A stretch of DNA of 43,172 nt from Lentisphaeria bacterium (GTDB lineage: Bacteria; Verrucomicrobiota; Lentisphaeria; Victivallales; UBA1829). Location: positions 1 through 43,172 of the forward strand of contig JAFTIQ010000037.1 in assembly GCA_017456805.1 (NCBI GenBank), given 5' to 3'. The position numbers and the translations under genes are program-made. The notes beneath the pieces are model-generated. The model was not told the origin of the DNA. It did no database searches and was given only the letters and a program-made list of their open reading frames with translations. How positions within the stretch are numbered: the stretch's first letter is position 1; every line of letters begins with the position of its first letter. Shown one piece after another: positions 34,127 to 42,635 of the stretch.

Positions 34127-34816
34127 TCAGAAAAGACTGTAAACAAAACGTGTGATCCATTTATTGAAATAGGGATTCACCGTATTTTCATACTTGTCAA
34201 ACTCCACTGCGCCGTCAAGCATCAGGTAATTGTTTTTCCCGTTATGATATCCAGCCTGAGCCTGTTCGGGATATTCATATTCGCCTTTTTTGTCAAATCT
34301 GACAGATGGTCCCTGCCCGATGCTGTTCCGCTTGCCGTGGTCTTCGGCAAAAAGAATGATCGTATCAGGTCCATAGAGTTTTTTCAGTTCCTGTCCGTTT
34401 TTCACATGGTCGTTATTCACATCAACGCCTTTGATATCAATGACATAGATGTTTGCACAGAAGCTGTTTTTCCCGATATAAGAGGGATTGTTTCCCATAT
34501 AGGAAGGCAGCTTGTTCCGGTCTGCCGGACAGTGAAAGTAAGGAATGGCTTTTTTCAGGTCTGCCGTATCTTTTCCGATCAGGTAGGGAATGATTTTCCG
34601 CTGCCAGTTATCTTTCATATATCCGCTTTCCGGAAGAAAACCGTTGTTGTCCGCAGTGAAACGGAACGTTGCTTCTCCGAGAGATTTCATATTGGCGGCG
34701 CAAAGGGTTCTCTCTGCTTTTGCAGCACTTCCTGTTGCGGCAACGGTAACCAGAGAACCCAGCAGCAGAAATGCCGTTAAGGTAAAAACAAGATCTGTCA
34801 ATGTAAAATGTTTCAT
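34127..34816 (-). CDS. Divergent pseudopilin-like protein with H-X9-DG signature
   Basis: The protein has 229 residues. The N-terminus is MKHFTLTDLVFTLTAFLLLG, a pilin-like membrane helix in which the +5 Glu is replaced by Asp and the hydrophobic core deviates strongly from the usual [13 protein letters not shown]. The C-terminal signature is intact: H, nine residues (NGKNNYLML), then DG. Mid-protein it has FHCPADRN with a Cys near the H-X9-DG fold. The gene is 13 bp after the DUF4838 gene and has AAGGAG before the ATG. It may be a minor pseudopilin paired with the major-type one at 37075-37827. Confidence 0.82.
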   Translation of the reverse strand: MKHFTLTDLVFTLTAFLLLGSLVTVAATGSAAKAERTLCAANMKSLGEATFRFTADNNGFLPESGYMKDNWQRKIIPYLIGKDTADLKKAIPYFHCPADRNKLPSYMGNNPSYIGKNSFCANIYVIDIKGVDVNNDHVKNGQELKKLYGPDTIILFAEDHGKRNSIGQGPSVRFDKKGEYEYPEQAQAGYHNGKNNYLMLDGAVEFDKYENTVNPYFNKWITRFVYSLF

Positions 34817-34829
34817 GATTTCAGCTCCT

Positions 34830-37052
34830 TTATCTGCGGATTCTTTCTTTGCTGAAGATATCTTTGGGCAATTCTTTCAAATTGAACCACTGTTCCTGAA
34901 GCATGGCATCGTTGGGACGATAAACTCCTGTGCGGAGTTCATACATCATTTTATGGATGGTTGTCCGGATATATTTCGCTTCAATGATCTGATCCAGCTT
35001 GATATCAGTGAAGTGATAATAGTATGCCGGATTCCATTGGCTGACATTGCGTTTCACCATGGGGAACCAGGTTTCGCCGTCAAAGCTGCCATCAATCTGA
35101 TAATCAATGGTGACAGAACCGCTGCCTTTGTAGAAGCAGGTGGTGATGCGCTGAATCGGGCGTTTTTCATCAAATTCAATCTGGATCCAGCCGTTTGCCA
35201 CGCCTGCATGCCAGCCGGTTGCGATTTTTCCATCGAAAGCCAATGCGGGACGGTTCATGCCATAGCGGCGGTTTGTGTCTGCCTTGATCGTAGCTCCATG
35301 GATCAGCTGATTGACTTTTTTGATATAAATATTATAGTAGTTGTACAAGTAGGGAGACTTCTGTTTTCCCATCAGGTAATGAATGATATCATCTGCCAGT
35401 TCCTGGGGAGTTTCCTTGAGATTTGCAAGAGGTTTGACTTTCTGATAGTCCACCAGCGCACGGTATTTCACCGGGATCATGGTTTCTTTGATGCGCCGGG
35501 TATAATAACGGTTTCCTTTTGCAGCAGCCAGAGCCTGATCGAACAGTTTCAAACTGTAAGCTGTGACTTCCGGTCTTTCAAAAGCCGCATTTCCGATGGC
35601 ACCGCCGCCGGTAAAGGCGACAAGCCCCTGTTTATGATGGACTTTTCGGATGTTTCTGTAATATTCCAGCACATATTTTCCCGCATCTTTTCCGTAATAT
35701 TCCATACAGAACATTTCTTCCAGCTTTTCGCCGTCGCACTCATCCGGGTTCCACATAGCGCGGGCAAGCAGCCAGCTTTTGAACGGGATCCCGTTAGCGA
35801 TCACGATAGGATAGTTGTCTTCGGGGAAGAAGCCGTTCGCACCGAATTCAGCAAAAGATTTGATATTGTCGATATTCAGAAGGATGTCAGGCGTCTGCAG
35901 AAAACTGTCAGAGAAGGTGTAAGTGTAATCCCAGATCAGAATGTTCGGACAGATCTCTTTCCATGCTTTGAGCTGACGGAGCAGAGTATTTCCGTTTTTG
36001 TTGTGATAATGGGCATAGGGCTTCCCGCGATGATTTCCCCAGGCACAAAGCTGGACAGCCACATTATCATTTGCCTTGATATTTGTCGGGGGAGCTTTAC
36101 TTGCAGTGTAGGCAAAAATCAGGAATTTTACTTTCGGAAATTCATCTTTCAAGGCTTCGGAAACTTTGTTTGCAAAATAGACCCAGCGGGCAGATTCCCG
36201 GTTTCCGCAAGCTTTTTTCAATTTCTGACAGGGCTCACATTCACAGTTTCCGAGCGTTCCGTCACCTTCCTGAATGGAAATATAGGTGGCATGGGGAGCC
36301 TGTTTCAGATATTCCCGGCACTCTTTGATGGTCGCTTCGATCAATCCCGGATTGGTCAGACAGTAATCCATTCCGACGGAAACCTTTAGCGGATCCCGCC
36401 GTTTTCCGTTGATCAATGCAAAAAATTCCGGATGATTATGATATTTTTCCGGGGGAACGATCTTGTGAAGACCATGACAAGCTGTGGGAGGAGCAAAAAC
36501 AGAGACCTCTCCGAACTCTTCTATCGGGTTATTGAGGACGGCATTTACAGAGAGCAAATTCCGTGTCTGCCAGAGTTTGGAAGCTCTGTCCTGGTGTCCA
36601 AGCATCAAACGTGCTTCATAAAGCGGCTTTCCAATATAGGGAAGTCCTTTCACCTCAATGGATTTCGCAGTGGGGACATATTCATCATAGGGACTGTACC
36701 AGTGAACTCCCAGCTTTCTGTCGAGGAAATAATAAGTTCCGTACAGAACTCCGCGGATTCTGCCCCCGGTAATAACGATGTTTCCGGAGTTATCAGCAGA
36801 GATTCTGAACTCTTCCAAGCCCAGAGATTTATCATACCGCAGAATAATGGAAGGACCGCTTTCCCTGTTCAGAACGGTTTCTGTTGTTCCGAAAATCTCT
36901 CCCAGATAATGTTTCAGCTCTTTTTCCGCAAACCGTTCAGCCGGAATGGGATCGGAAATATCCAGCTTCACGCTGAATTGATTGTTCACTGTCACCTGTC
37001 CGCAGACGATTGCCGTCATTGCAAACAGAAAAATCATAAAAAACTGTTTCAA
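34830..37052 (-). CDS. Secreted DUF4838 protein with C-terminal discoidin-like domain
   Basis: The protein has 740 residues. A signal peptide (MKQFFMIFLFAMTAIVCG) is followed by a GH67N-like alpha/beta domain (AERFAEKELKHYLGEIFG, then RGVLYGTYYFLDRKLGVHWYSP). The DUF4838 barrel region has GDGTLGNCECEPCQKLK, the CxCxxC signature of the family, and FFPEDNYPIV. The C-terminal ~150 residues are F5/8 type C (discoidin)-like (ALAFDGKIATGWHAG, then QIDGSFDGETWFPM). Glycan hydrolysis or binding is likely, but the family's activity is not established to my knowledge. The start is TTG at 37052, supported by AAAGG eight bases upstream; the next ATG lies too far from it. Confidence 0.86.
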   Translation of the reverse strand: MKQFFMIFLFAMTAIVCGQVTVNNQFSVKLDISDPIPAERFAEKELKHYLGEIFGTTETVLNRESGPSIILRYDKSLGLEEFRISADNSGNIVITGGRIRGVLYGTYYFLDRKLGVHWYSPYDEYVPTAKSIEVKGLPYIGKPLYEARLMLGHQDRASKLWQTRNLLSVNAVLNNPIEEFGEVSVFAPPTACHGLHKIVPPEKYHNHPEFFALINGKRRDPLKVSVGMDYCLTNPGLIEATIKECREYLKQAPHATYISIQEGDGTLGNCECEPCQKLKKACGNRESARWVYFANKVSEALKDEFPKVKFLIFAYTASKAPPTNIKANDNVAVQLCAWGNHRGKPYAHYHNKNGNTLLRQLKAWKEICPNILIWDYTYTFSDSFLQTPDILLNIDNIKSFAEFGANGFFPEDNYPIVIANGIPFKSWLLARAMWNPDECDGEKLEEMFCMEYYGKDAGKYVLEYYRNIRKVHHKQGLVAFTGGGAIGNAAFERPEVTAYSLKLFDQALAAAKGNRYYTRRIKETMIPVKYRALVDYQKVKPLANLKETPQELADDIIHYLMGKQKSPYLYNYYNIYIKKVNQLIHGATIKADTNRRYGMNRPALAFDGKIATGWHAGVANGWIQIEFDEKRPIQRITTCFYKGSGSVTIDYQIDGSFDGETWFPMVKRNVSQWNPAYYYHFTDIKLDQIIEAKYIRTTIHKMMYELRTGVYRPNDAMLQEQWFNLKELPKDIFSKERIRR

Positions 37053-37074
37053 CTTTCAAACCTTTCTTTTCTGT

Positions 37075-37827
37075 TTATTTCAACTGCTTCAGGATTCCGC
37101 CATGTGCGACATAGCATACGGGGACATCTCTGGCAGCAGTGGTGTTTTCTTTTCCGTAGTAAGCGAGGAAATAGTTGGGCAAATCGGCAGGCGCAACAAT
37201 GGCAGCACTTCCGGAAAAGGTCAGCAGAGAAATTCTGTTGCCATGTTTTGCCGCAACATTTCCTGTGGAACCGCCTGTTCCGGCATCATTCGGAGAGAGT
37301 TTCGTGATCTGAGCTCCGTAATTTACGCTGCTCGTTCTGTTGACAGAGTCAAAAAGCAAAGGAGCATCCTGTTTCATTTTACTTGCGACATAGATAACAG
37401 CTTTGGAATCATTGGCAACGTCAAGGACCGGTGATTTCCATCCGGCAGCATACCATTTGAGTCTGCCGTAACTTCTGTCCATCCCGATAATTTCCGCACT
37501 TTTTGTTCTCCAGCTGACCGGACAGCCGAAGATACTGTTTTTCTCGACTGTCTGATTCTTGGGAACTTTGCTGTAACCCGCTTCAAAAAACCATTCCTGC
37601 CAGCTCAAACGGTCAGATCCGAAATAGTTTCCATACGGCATGAAACCATTGTAATCGCCGGAATACATTGCAAAGTAGGTGTAGAGCTGCTTCAGGTTGT
37701 TTGTACAGGTGGAGCCTCTGGCTTTTTCTCTTGCAGCGTTCAAAGCCGGCAAAAGCATTCCAGCCAGAATTGCGATAATTGCAATAACAACAAGCAATTC
37801 GATCAATGTAAATTTTTTTCTGTTCAT
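37075..37827 (-). CDS. Pseudopilin-like protein of the H-X9-DG family
   Basis: The protein has 250 residues. The N-terminus [18 protein letters not shown] is followed by [19 protein letters not shown], the canonical pilin-like helix with Glu at +5. The residue before Phe is Lys rather than Gly. At the place of the H-X9-DG motif it reads H, nine residues, SG, so the Asp is replaced by Ser. It lies second in the operon, between the TPR and DUF4838 genes with 22-bp gaps on both sides. An exported assembly role is inferred from the helix, not shown. Confidence 0.86.
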   Translation of the reverse strand: MNRKKFTLIELLVVIAIIAILAGMLLPALNAAREKARGSTCTNNLKQLYTYFAMYSGDYNGFMPYGNYFGSDRLSWQEWFFEAGYSKVPKNQTVEKNSIFGCPVSWRTKSAEIIGMDRSYGRLKWYAAGWKSPVLDVANDSKAVIYVASKMKQDAPLLFDSVNRTSSVNYGAQITKLSPNDAGTGGSTGNVAAKHGNRISLLTFSGSAAIVAPADLPNYFLAYYGKENTTAARDVPVCYVAHGGILKQLK

Positions 37828-37849
37828 ATTAATTTTTCCCGATTAGGTT

Positions 37850-39133
37850 TTACTCTTGAAATCCGAGTTTTTTTCTCAAATATTCATATTTCCAATTTCC
37901 ATTGGGAACGCTTTTGGCTTTTTTGTAGTATTCCCGTGCCCGTTCATAATCGTTTTTGTTAAAATACAAAGAACAGATATTACCATAACAGCTTGCAACG
38001 CGGGCAGGTGTTAAACCCTTCAGTTTTGCAGTTTCTTCCATAATTTTGATTGCTTCATCAAATTTCTTGTTAAGGGAAAGAAAACGGCTTCTGAGGAAGT
38101 TCGTCTGGTATTGTTCTTCTGCTGTTTTGCAAGGCAGTGCCAGCAAAGCCTGCATAGCTTTTTCCGCTTCATCCTTTTTATTAAATCTGAAATAGAAGTT
38201 TGCCATATCATTATAAACACTGCGGAGCTGATTGGCTTCGGCGCCCTTGACGGTCAATGCCTTCTTATAGTAAGATTCAGCAGCAGCGTAATCCCGTTTT
38301 CTGGCAGCAAGAGCAGCTCTTCCGGTTAAAATAGCGATTTCTTTCTTTGCAATGATATTGGAAGCTGGATAATTCTTTTTCAGGAGATTCAATGAGGCTT
38401 CTGCATCGTCAAATCGTTTGAAACGGATTGCTTCGCTGATTTGGATGTCATAAATCCTGACGATCGTATTCCGGATAGCTTCCTGAGATTTCGCATCTTT
38501 GAAATCGGGCAGTTTTGCGGCATCATCAAGCGTTTTGATTGCGTTCTGATACTGCTTCATTGCAATGTAAGCTGTTGCGATATTATTATAGGCAGCCAGT
38601 TTCATCATAGTGCTGCGTTTGAGGTCTTTATTCGGGATGGAAAAAACCTGCTTGAAACATTCGATTGCCGCGGTATAATCTTTCAAACGGATCAGAGCAA
38701 GACCACATTTATTGAGAGCTTCCTGAGCCTGATTCCCTTCCTTGTGAAGCTCCAGAGAAGCCTGGTATGCCTCAACAGCATCTTCAAATTTTCTCTGATT
38801 TTCTCTGAATCGGGCAATGGTCAGCCATGCACTTGCTTTTTGAGCAGGAACAGCAGTTTTGTCATTGATGATCATCATGATCATCTTTTCTGCATTTTTC
38901 CAATCTCTCTGCATTGCGTATAAATTGGCGTGCTGATTGAGAACGAGGATTCGTTCGGTCGGATTGACAGCCAATTTATAGCCTTCTGTCAAATTCTTGT
39001 GAGCCTCCTCATAATTTTTGCTTTGGATCGCTTTTCTGGAAGCATTGATTGCCTGCTGGGGTGTTTCAAATGCTGCAAAAAGTGCGACACAGACAAAAGA
39101 AGTTACTGCCAAACAGATCGTTTTGATGTTCAT
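37850..39133 (-). CDS. Exported tetratricopeptide-repeat protein
   Basis: The protein has 427 residues. A signal peptide (MNIKTICLAVTSFVCVALFA) is followed by about nine TPR-like helix pairs, for example KNYEEAHKNLTEGYKLA, RKFEDAVEAYQASLELH, KDYTAAIECFKQVFSI and RDYAAAESYYKKALTV. It probably acts as a periplasmic scaffold for the exported proteins of the operon. The start at 39133 has GGGAG nine bases upstream; the longer frame would begin within the promoter. It is the first gene of the nine-gene operon. Confidence 0.85.
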   Translation of the reverse strand: MNIKTICLAVTSFVCVALFAAFETPQQAINASRKAIQSKNYEEAHKNLTEGYKLAVNPTERILVLNQHANLYAMQRDWKNAEKMIMMIINDKTAVPAQKASAWLTIARFRENQRKFEDAVEAYQASLELHKEGNQAQEALNKCGLALIRLKDYTAAIECFKQVFSIPNKDLKRSTMMKLAAYNNIATAYIAMKQYQNAIKTLDDAAKLPDFKDAKSQEAIRNTIVRIYDIQISEAIRFKRFDDAEASLNLLKKNYPASNIIAKKEIAILTGRAALAARKRDYAAAESYYKKALTVKGAEANQLRSVYNDMANFYFRFNKKDEAEKAMQALLALPCKTAEEQYQTNFLRSRFLSLNKKFDEAIKIMEETAKLKGLTPARVASCYGNICSLYFNKNDYERAREYYKKAKSVPNGNWKYEYLRKKLGFQE

Positions 39134-39186
39134 ACTGAAAATCTCCCTGTTATTTTTTAATGTTCGAAACAACGATTTTTGGAAAT

Positions 39187-39215
39187 AAAATATCGTATTC
39201 AAACAATAAATACAA
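39187..39215 (-). promoter_or_regulatory. Promoter of the nine-gene operon
   Basis: On the minus strand TTGTAT (39210-39215) and TATTTT (39187-39192) are 17 bp apart, about 55 bp before the TPR start codon. The AraC gene ends 45 bp upstream, so operon and regulator are in tandem. Confidence 0.5.
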
Positions 39216-39259
39216 GAAAGATGTCACATCATAGTATGTTTACATCACAAAAAGACAAA

Positions 39260-40084
39260 TTATTCCTGCATAAATTTTATTCGATACTGTTTCGGAGAAA
39301 GCTGTGTGTGTTTGCTGCAGAACTTTGAAAAATAAAATTCACTTGAGAAACCAAGAAGGTTTGCGACCTCTTTGATACTGATATCTTCCTGCACCAGAAG
39401 CCGTTTTGTTTCATTTACAAGAAGATCCGTCAGAAATTGTTTCGGGGAAATCCCTGTTATCCGGGTAAATGTCCGGGTAAAATATTCCCGGCTGAAAGAA
39501 CGTACATTTGCCAGGTCTGAAACGGTAATACTGGCAAGTTTTTTCTTGTTGGAGTGAATGAAATCCAGCTCCGGCTGAAAGTTGGAAAACTTCGTGACAG
39601 GGTTCCATTCCTGATTTGTCATCTGCGGCATCAGAGTAGAAGAAAAATCAAAAACGATCGTATGCAGCATTGCTGCTGCAACATTGATATTGGAACATTC
39701 AAAAGCGCGCTTACCCGCTTCTTTCCAATGAGTTCCGGGAAGTTCGCAAATTCTTTTGACTGCAGAAAAAATGTCGATCCCCTCATACAGTTCCAGCGTG
39801 AACTGAATAGAAACGAAAGTCAGATATTCATCCAGCCGGAGCCGCACCGGATAGTTCAGCGGAATAAAATAAGCGTTACCGGGAGTCAATGTAAAATGGG
39901 TAGTGTCATCTTCCAGATAACATTCTGCACCGGAGGGATTGGAGAGGGGCATAAAACAGCGGTTCACCGGCATACTTTCCGTATGACCGCACGCCTCCGG
40001 ATAGGTTCCCCGGGCAAATCGATGAATATGGAGCCGGTACAAGTCAGCTCTGCGGGCTACATCAACACGTCTTCCACCTGTCAT
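39260..40084 (-). CDS. AraC/XylS-family transcriptional regulator
   Basis: The protein has 274 residues. The sensor half has HIHRFARGTYPEACGHTE, then a cupin-like TLTPGNAYFIPLNYPVRLRL. The C-terminal double helix-turn-helix is clear: ITVSDLANVRSFSREYFTRT with ISPKQFLTDLLVNETKRLL, and SIKEVANLLGFSSEFYFSKF ending LSPKQYR. GGAGGAG precedes the ATG at 40084. The gene is divergent from the glycyl radical enzyme gene and directly upstream of the nine-gene operon, so it may regulate either or both. Confidence 0.88.
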   Translation of the reverse strand: MTGGRRVDVARRADLYRLHIHRFARGTYPEACGHTESMPVNRCFMPLSNPSGAECYLEDDTTHFTLTPGNAYFIPLNYPVRLRLDEYLTFVSIQFTLELYEGIDIFSAVKRICELPGTHWKEAGKRAFECSNINVAAAMLHTIVFDFSSTLMPQMTNQEWNPVTKFSNFQPELDFIHSNKKKLASITVSDLANVRSFSREYFTRTFTRITGISPKQFLTDLLVNETKRLLVQEDISIKEVANLLGFSSEFYFSKFCSKHTQLSPKQYRIKFMQE

Positions 40085-40115
40085 TTTCTCTCCTCCGGTT
40101 TCTGTTGTTATTTTT

Positions 40116-40143
40116 AATATAATTGTTTTTTTGAAAAATGCAA
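40116..40143 (-). promoter_or_regulatory. Promoter of the AraC gene
   Basis: On the minus strand TTGCAT (40138-40143) and TATATT (40116-40121) are 16 bp apart. A direct repeat TGCAAAA at 40139 and 40164 (25 bp apart) lies next to it and may be a regulator site. Confidence 0.5.
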
Positions 40144-40210
40144 AACGTATAAAATCACAAAACTGCAAAAATAATTGATTTTTTTCCATTTTATTTTTCC
40201 AAAGTTGTGT

Positions 40211-40245
40211 TATATTACCCCAGGATTATAATTTCGGAGGTTTTT
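40211..40245 (+). promoter_or_regulatory. Likely -10 and ribosome binding site of the glycyl radical enzyme gene
   Basis: TATATT (40211-40216) lacks a good -35 at the right distance, which fits a promoter needing an activator such as the divergent AraC protein. CGGAGG lies five bases before the ATG at 40246. Confidence 0.45.
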
Positions 40246-42468
40246 ATGTTATACCAAGGCTTTGATCAGGATCGGGAATATCTCATCAACAAGTTCCGCT
40301 GTCCGGTGTTTGACCCGGAAACCGGAATCGACGGCGATGAAATATCTGCGGATGCACTTGCCTTTGCTGAGCAGTTTGAACAGAAAAATCTTCCGAAACC
40401 AGTCATAAAAGCAAGATGCTTTGAACACGTTTGCCGGAACTTGCAGATCGATGTCAATCCTCATGACGTCTTCCCCGGATTTGGTTCTTATAACAGAAGA
40501 AAACGCCCCCTCCTGCCGCTGCTGACAAAGTGGAACAGAGAAATCGATGACACCATAAATCGGGAAAATTACGAAGATTCCCTGTTGCGGAATGCTGCAG
40601 GTGTGCAGATCGTCTGGAAAGATTTTGACCACTCCGTTCCGGATTGGGATGCGATGGTCGCTCTCGGTTTCCCCGGTTTGCGCGAACGGGCAAGAAAATA
40701 TAGAGAGATCCATAAGAACAACGGAACACTCACCCCGGAAGTCGAAGCCCATTTCGATGGAATGGAAATTACAATCAATGCCCTGCTGGAAACGCTGCAG
40801 CGGCTGATCGCATACGCAAAAAAGCATCATCCGGAAAATCAGCGGATCAGGGAAGAAATCATTGCATTGGAACACCTGAGTTCCGGAGCTCCGGAAAATT
40901 TCTATGAAGTTTTGATGCTTATTTACCTCCATTTCTATTTCGGAGAACAGATCGACCACATGCAGGTGCGTTCTCTCGGCGGGAACCTCGATGCTCTTCT
41001 CTATCCATTCTATAAAAAAGATTTGGAATCAGGAAAATACACCGTCGAAAAAATGCGGGAATTCATGACCTGCTTCCTGATGCAGTGGGCTTCCATCGAC
41101 AATTACTGGGGACACCCCTTCTATCTTGGCGGAACGGATGAAAAAGGGGAAACGCTTTACAACGAAGTCTCTTACCTGATTCTGGATGTTTTCAGAGAAC
41201 TTGCCATCCCGACTCCGAAAATCCAGTTGAAAATCGCAGAAAATACTCCTCAAAAATTGCTTGATATGGCATTGTCAATGGTTCGGGATCACCACAGCAG
41301 TCTGACATTTGTTTCTGAAGCCGGAATAAAACATTCTCTCACCTCATTCGGCTTTTCTGAAGAGGATGCCAGAACCTGCAACATCACCGGATGTTATGAA
41401 TTTGCTCCGAGAACAGCCTCAAACGTGACCGGCGCATCCTTCCTCAATCTTTTGAAATGTATTGAGTTTGTTTTCTATAACGGTTCCGATGCTCAATCCG
41501 GATATCACATGGAGTGCGGGGCGAAAAAGCTGGAGGAGATCACCAGTTTCGATGAATTTTACCAGGCATTTATGAAGTATCTGGAAGAAAATACCGAATG
41601 TATTATCCGTTCAACCTTTGAAAACGAAAAATATCTGCATGAGGTCAACCCGTCACCGCTTTATTCTCTGACCATCGAGAACAGCCTGATCACCGGGCTT
41701 GACGGTTTTGCAAACGGGAACGTCCATAACCTTTCCACCATTCAGTTTGCCGGATTGGGTACAACTGTCGATGCTCTCATGGCTGTCAAAAAATATGTTT
41801 TTGAGGAGAAAAAACTCTCCCTGGCGGAGTTCCGTGAGATTCTGAAAAACAACTGGGCAGGTGCAGAACAGCTGCGGAAAAAGATCCTCCGCGACAAGAA
41901 CAAATACGGCAACGGGATCAGAGAAGTCGACCAGTACGCAGCAGATATCATTGATTTTATCGGAAAAAAAGTCAACAAACGCCCCAACAGCCGGAATGGG
42001 CAATTCACCGCTTCCGGACATTGTGCGCGAACCTTTATCATGCTTGGGAAACTGACCGGAGCAACACCGGACGGACGGATGGCAGGGGAAGAAATGTCAA
42101 AAAATCTCTCTCCTACCATGGGTGTTGATACCAACGGGATAACAGCATTGATCCGCTCTGTTACCGCTCTTGATTCTGCAAATCTTCCCGGTGATTTCCC
42201 GCTGGATGCCATGCTTCACCCCTCTTCCGTGCAGGGACAGGATGGGCTTGATGCCATGAAAGGCTTGCTTTTCACCTACTTCAAACGGAACGGAATTGTG
42301 ATCCAGTTCAATGTTTTCAATGCGGAAGAACTGGAAGAGGCTCAGCGGAATCCGGAGAAATACGCAAACCTCCAGATCCGTGTCTGCGGCTGGAATGTCC
42401 GGTTCGTTGAACTGGCAAAAGAAGAACAGGATGCCTACATTCAGCGGGCAAAAAATATTATGGAATAA
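40246..42468 (+). CDS. Glycyl radical enzyme of the dehydratase/lyase (GCxE) type
   Basis: The protein has 740 residues, slightly short for the family (about 760-850). The thiyl-radical Cys and catalytic Glu are in NITGCYEFAPRT (C383, E385), the GCxE pattern of glycerol, diol and other eliminase-type glycyl radical enzymes rather than the CC of pyruvate formate-lyase. The C-terminal glycyl loop reads IRVCGWNVRFVELAKE with Gly715; the residue after Gly is Trp where Tyr or Phe is usual. It needs an S-adenosylmethionine-dependent activase, but only a 21-codon stub of one follows. CGGAGG supports the ATG at 40246. Substrate unknown. Confidence 0.92.
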   Translation: MLYQGFDQDREYLINKFRCPVFDPETGIDGDEISADALAFAEQFEQKNLPKPVIKARCFEHVCRNLQIDVNPHDVFPGFGSYNRRKRPLLPLLTKWNREIDDTINRENYEDSLLRNAAGVQIVWKDFDHSVPDWDAMVALGFPGLRERARKYREIHKNNGTLTPEVEAHFDGMEITINALLETLQRLIAYAKKHHPENQRIREEIIALEHLSSGAPENFYEVLMLIYLHFYFGEQIDHMQVRSLGGNLDALLYPFYKKDLESGKYTVEKMREFMTCFLMQWASIDNYWGHPFYLGGTDEKGETLYNEVSYLILDVFRELAIPTPKIQLKIAENTPQKLLDMALSMVRDHHSSLTFVSEAGIKHSLTSFGFSEEDARTCNITGCYEFAPRTASNVTGASFLNLLKCIEFVFYNGSDAQSGYHMECGAKKLEEITSFDEFYQAFMKYLEENTECIIRSTFENEKYLHEVNPSPLYSLTIENSLITGLDGFANGNVHNLSTIQFAGLGTTVDALMAVKKYVFEEKKLSLAEFREILKNNWAGAEQLRKKILRDKNKYGNGIREVDQYAADIIDFIGKKVNKRPNSRNGQFTASGHCARTFIMLGKLTGATPDGRMAGEEMSKNLSPTMGVDTNGITALIRSVTALDSANLPGDFPLDAMLHPSSVQGQDGLDAMKGLLFTYFKRNGIVIQFNVFNAEELEEAQRNPEKYANLQIRVCGWNVRFVELAKEEQDAYIQRAKNIME

Positions 42469-42472
42469 AGGG

Positions 42473-42538
42473 ATGGATTTACCGGAAATCACAGGGATTT
42501 TACTTGATACAAAACGGTTTGCGGTGGTTACTCTGTGA
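42473..42538 (+). pseudogene. N-terminal stub of a glycyl-radical-enzyme activase
   Basis: Four bases after the stop of the glycyl radical enzyme an ATG opens 21 codons whose product contains GILLDTKRFAV. This resembles the very start of radical-SAM activases, which normally continue with an HDGPGIRTTVFLKGC-like segment. Here the frame ends with VTL and a stop, and none of the three plus-strand frames downstream shows the CxxxCxxC cluster. A hairpin (42524-42546) covers the break. The rest of the gene seems deleted. Confidence 0.55.
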
Positions 42539-42546
42539 GTAGCCAC
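42524..42546. repeat. Hairpin at the activase truncation point
   Basis: GTGGTTACTC and GAGTAGCCAC pair with one wobble around TGT. There is no T-tract after it. It coincides with the end of the activase-like frame and may mark the deletion scar. Confidence 0.5.
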
Positions 42547-42635
42547 GCTCAACCTACCATTTTCAGCTCATCAACAATCCTTTTTCAGCCAAGTTTTGCT
42601 GGACTTTCGAAATTACCTCTACACGGAGATTCAAT

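Noticed and set aside
34590..36389. 599-codon plus-strand open frame
   Set aside because: It is antisense to the DUF4838 and pseudopilin genes, with no domain pattern of its own.
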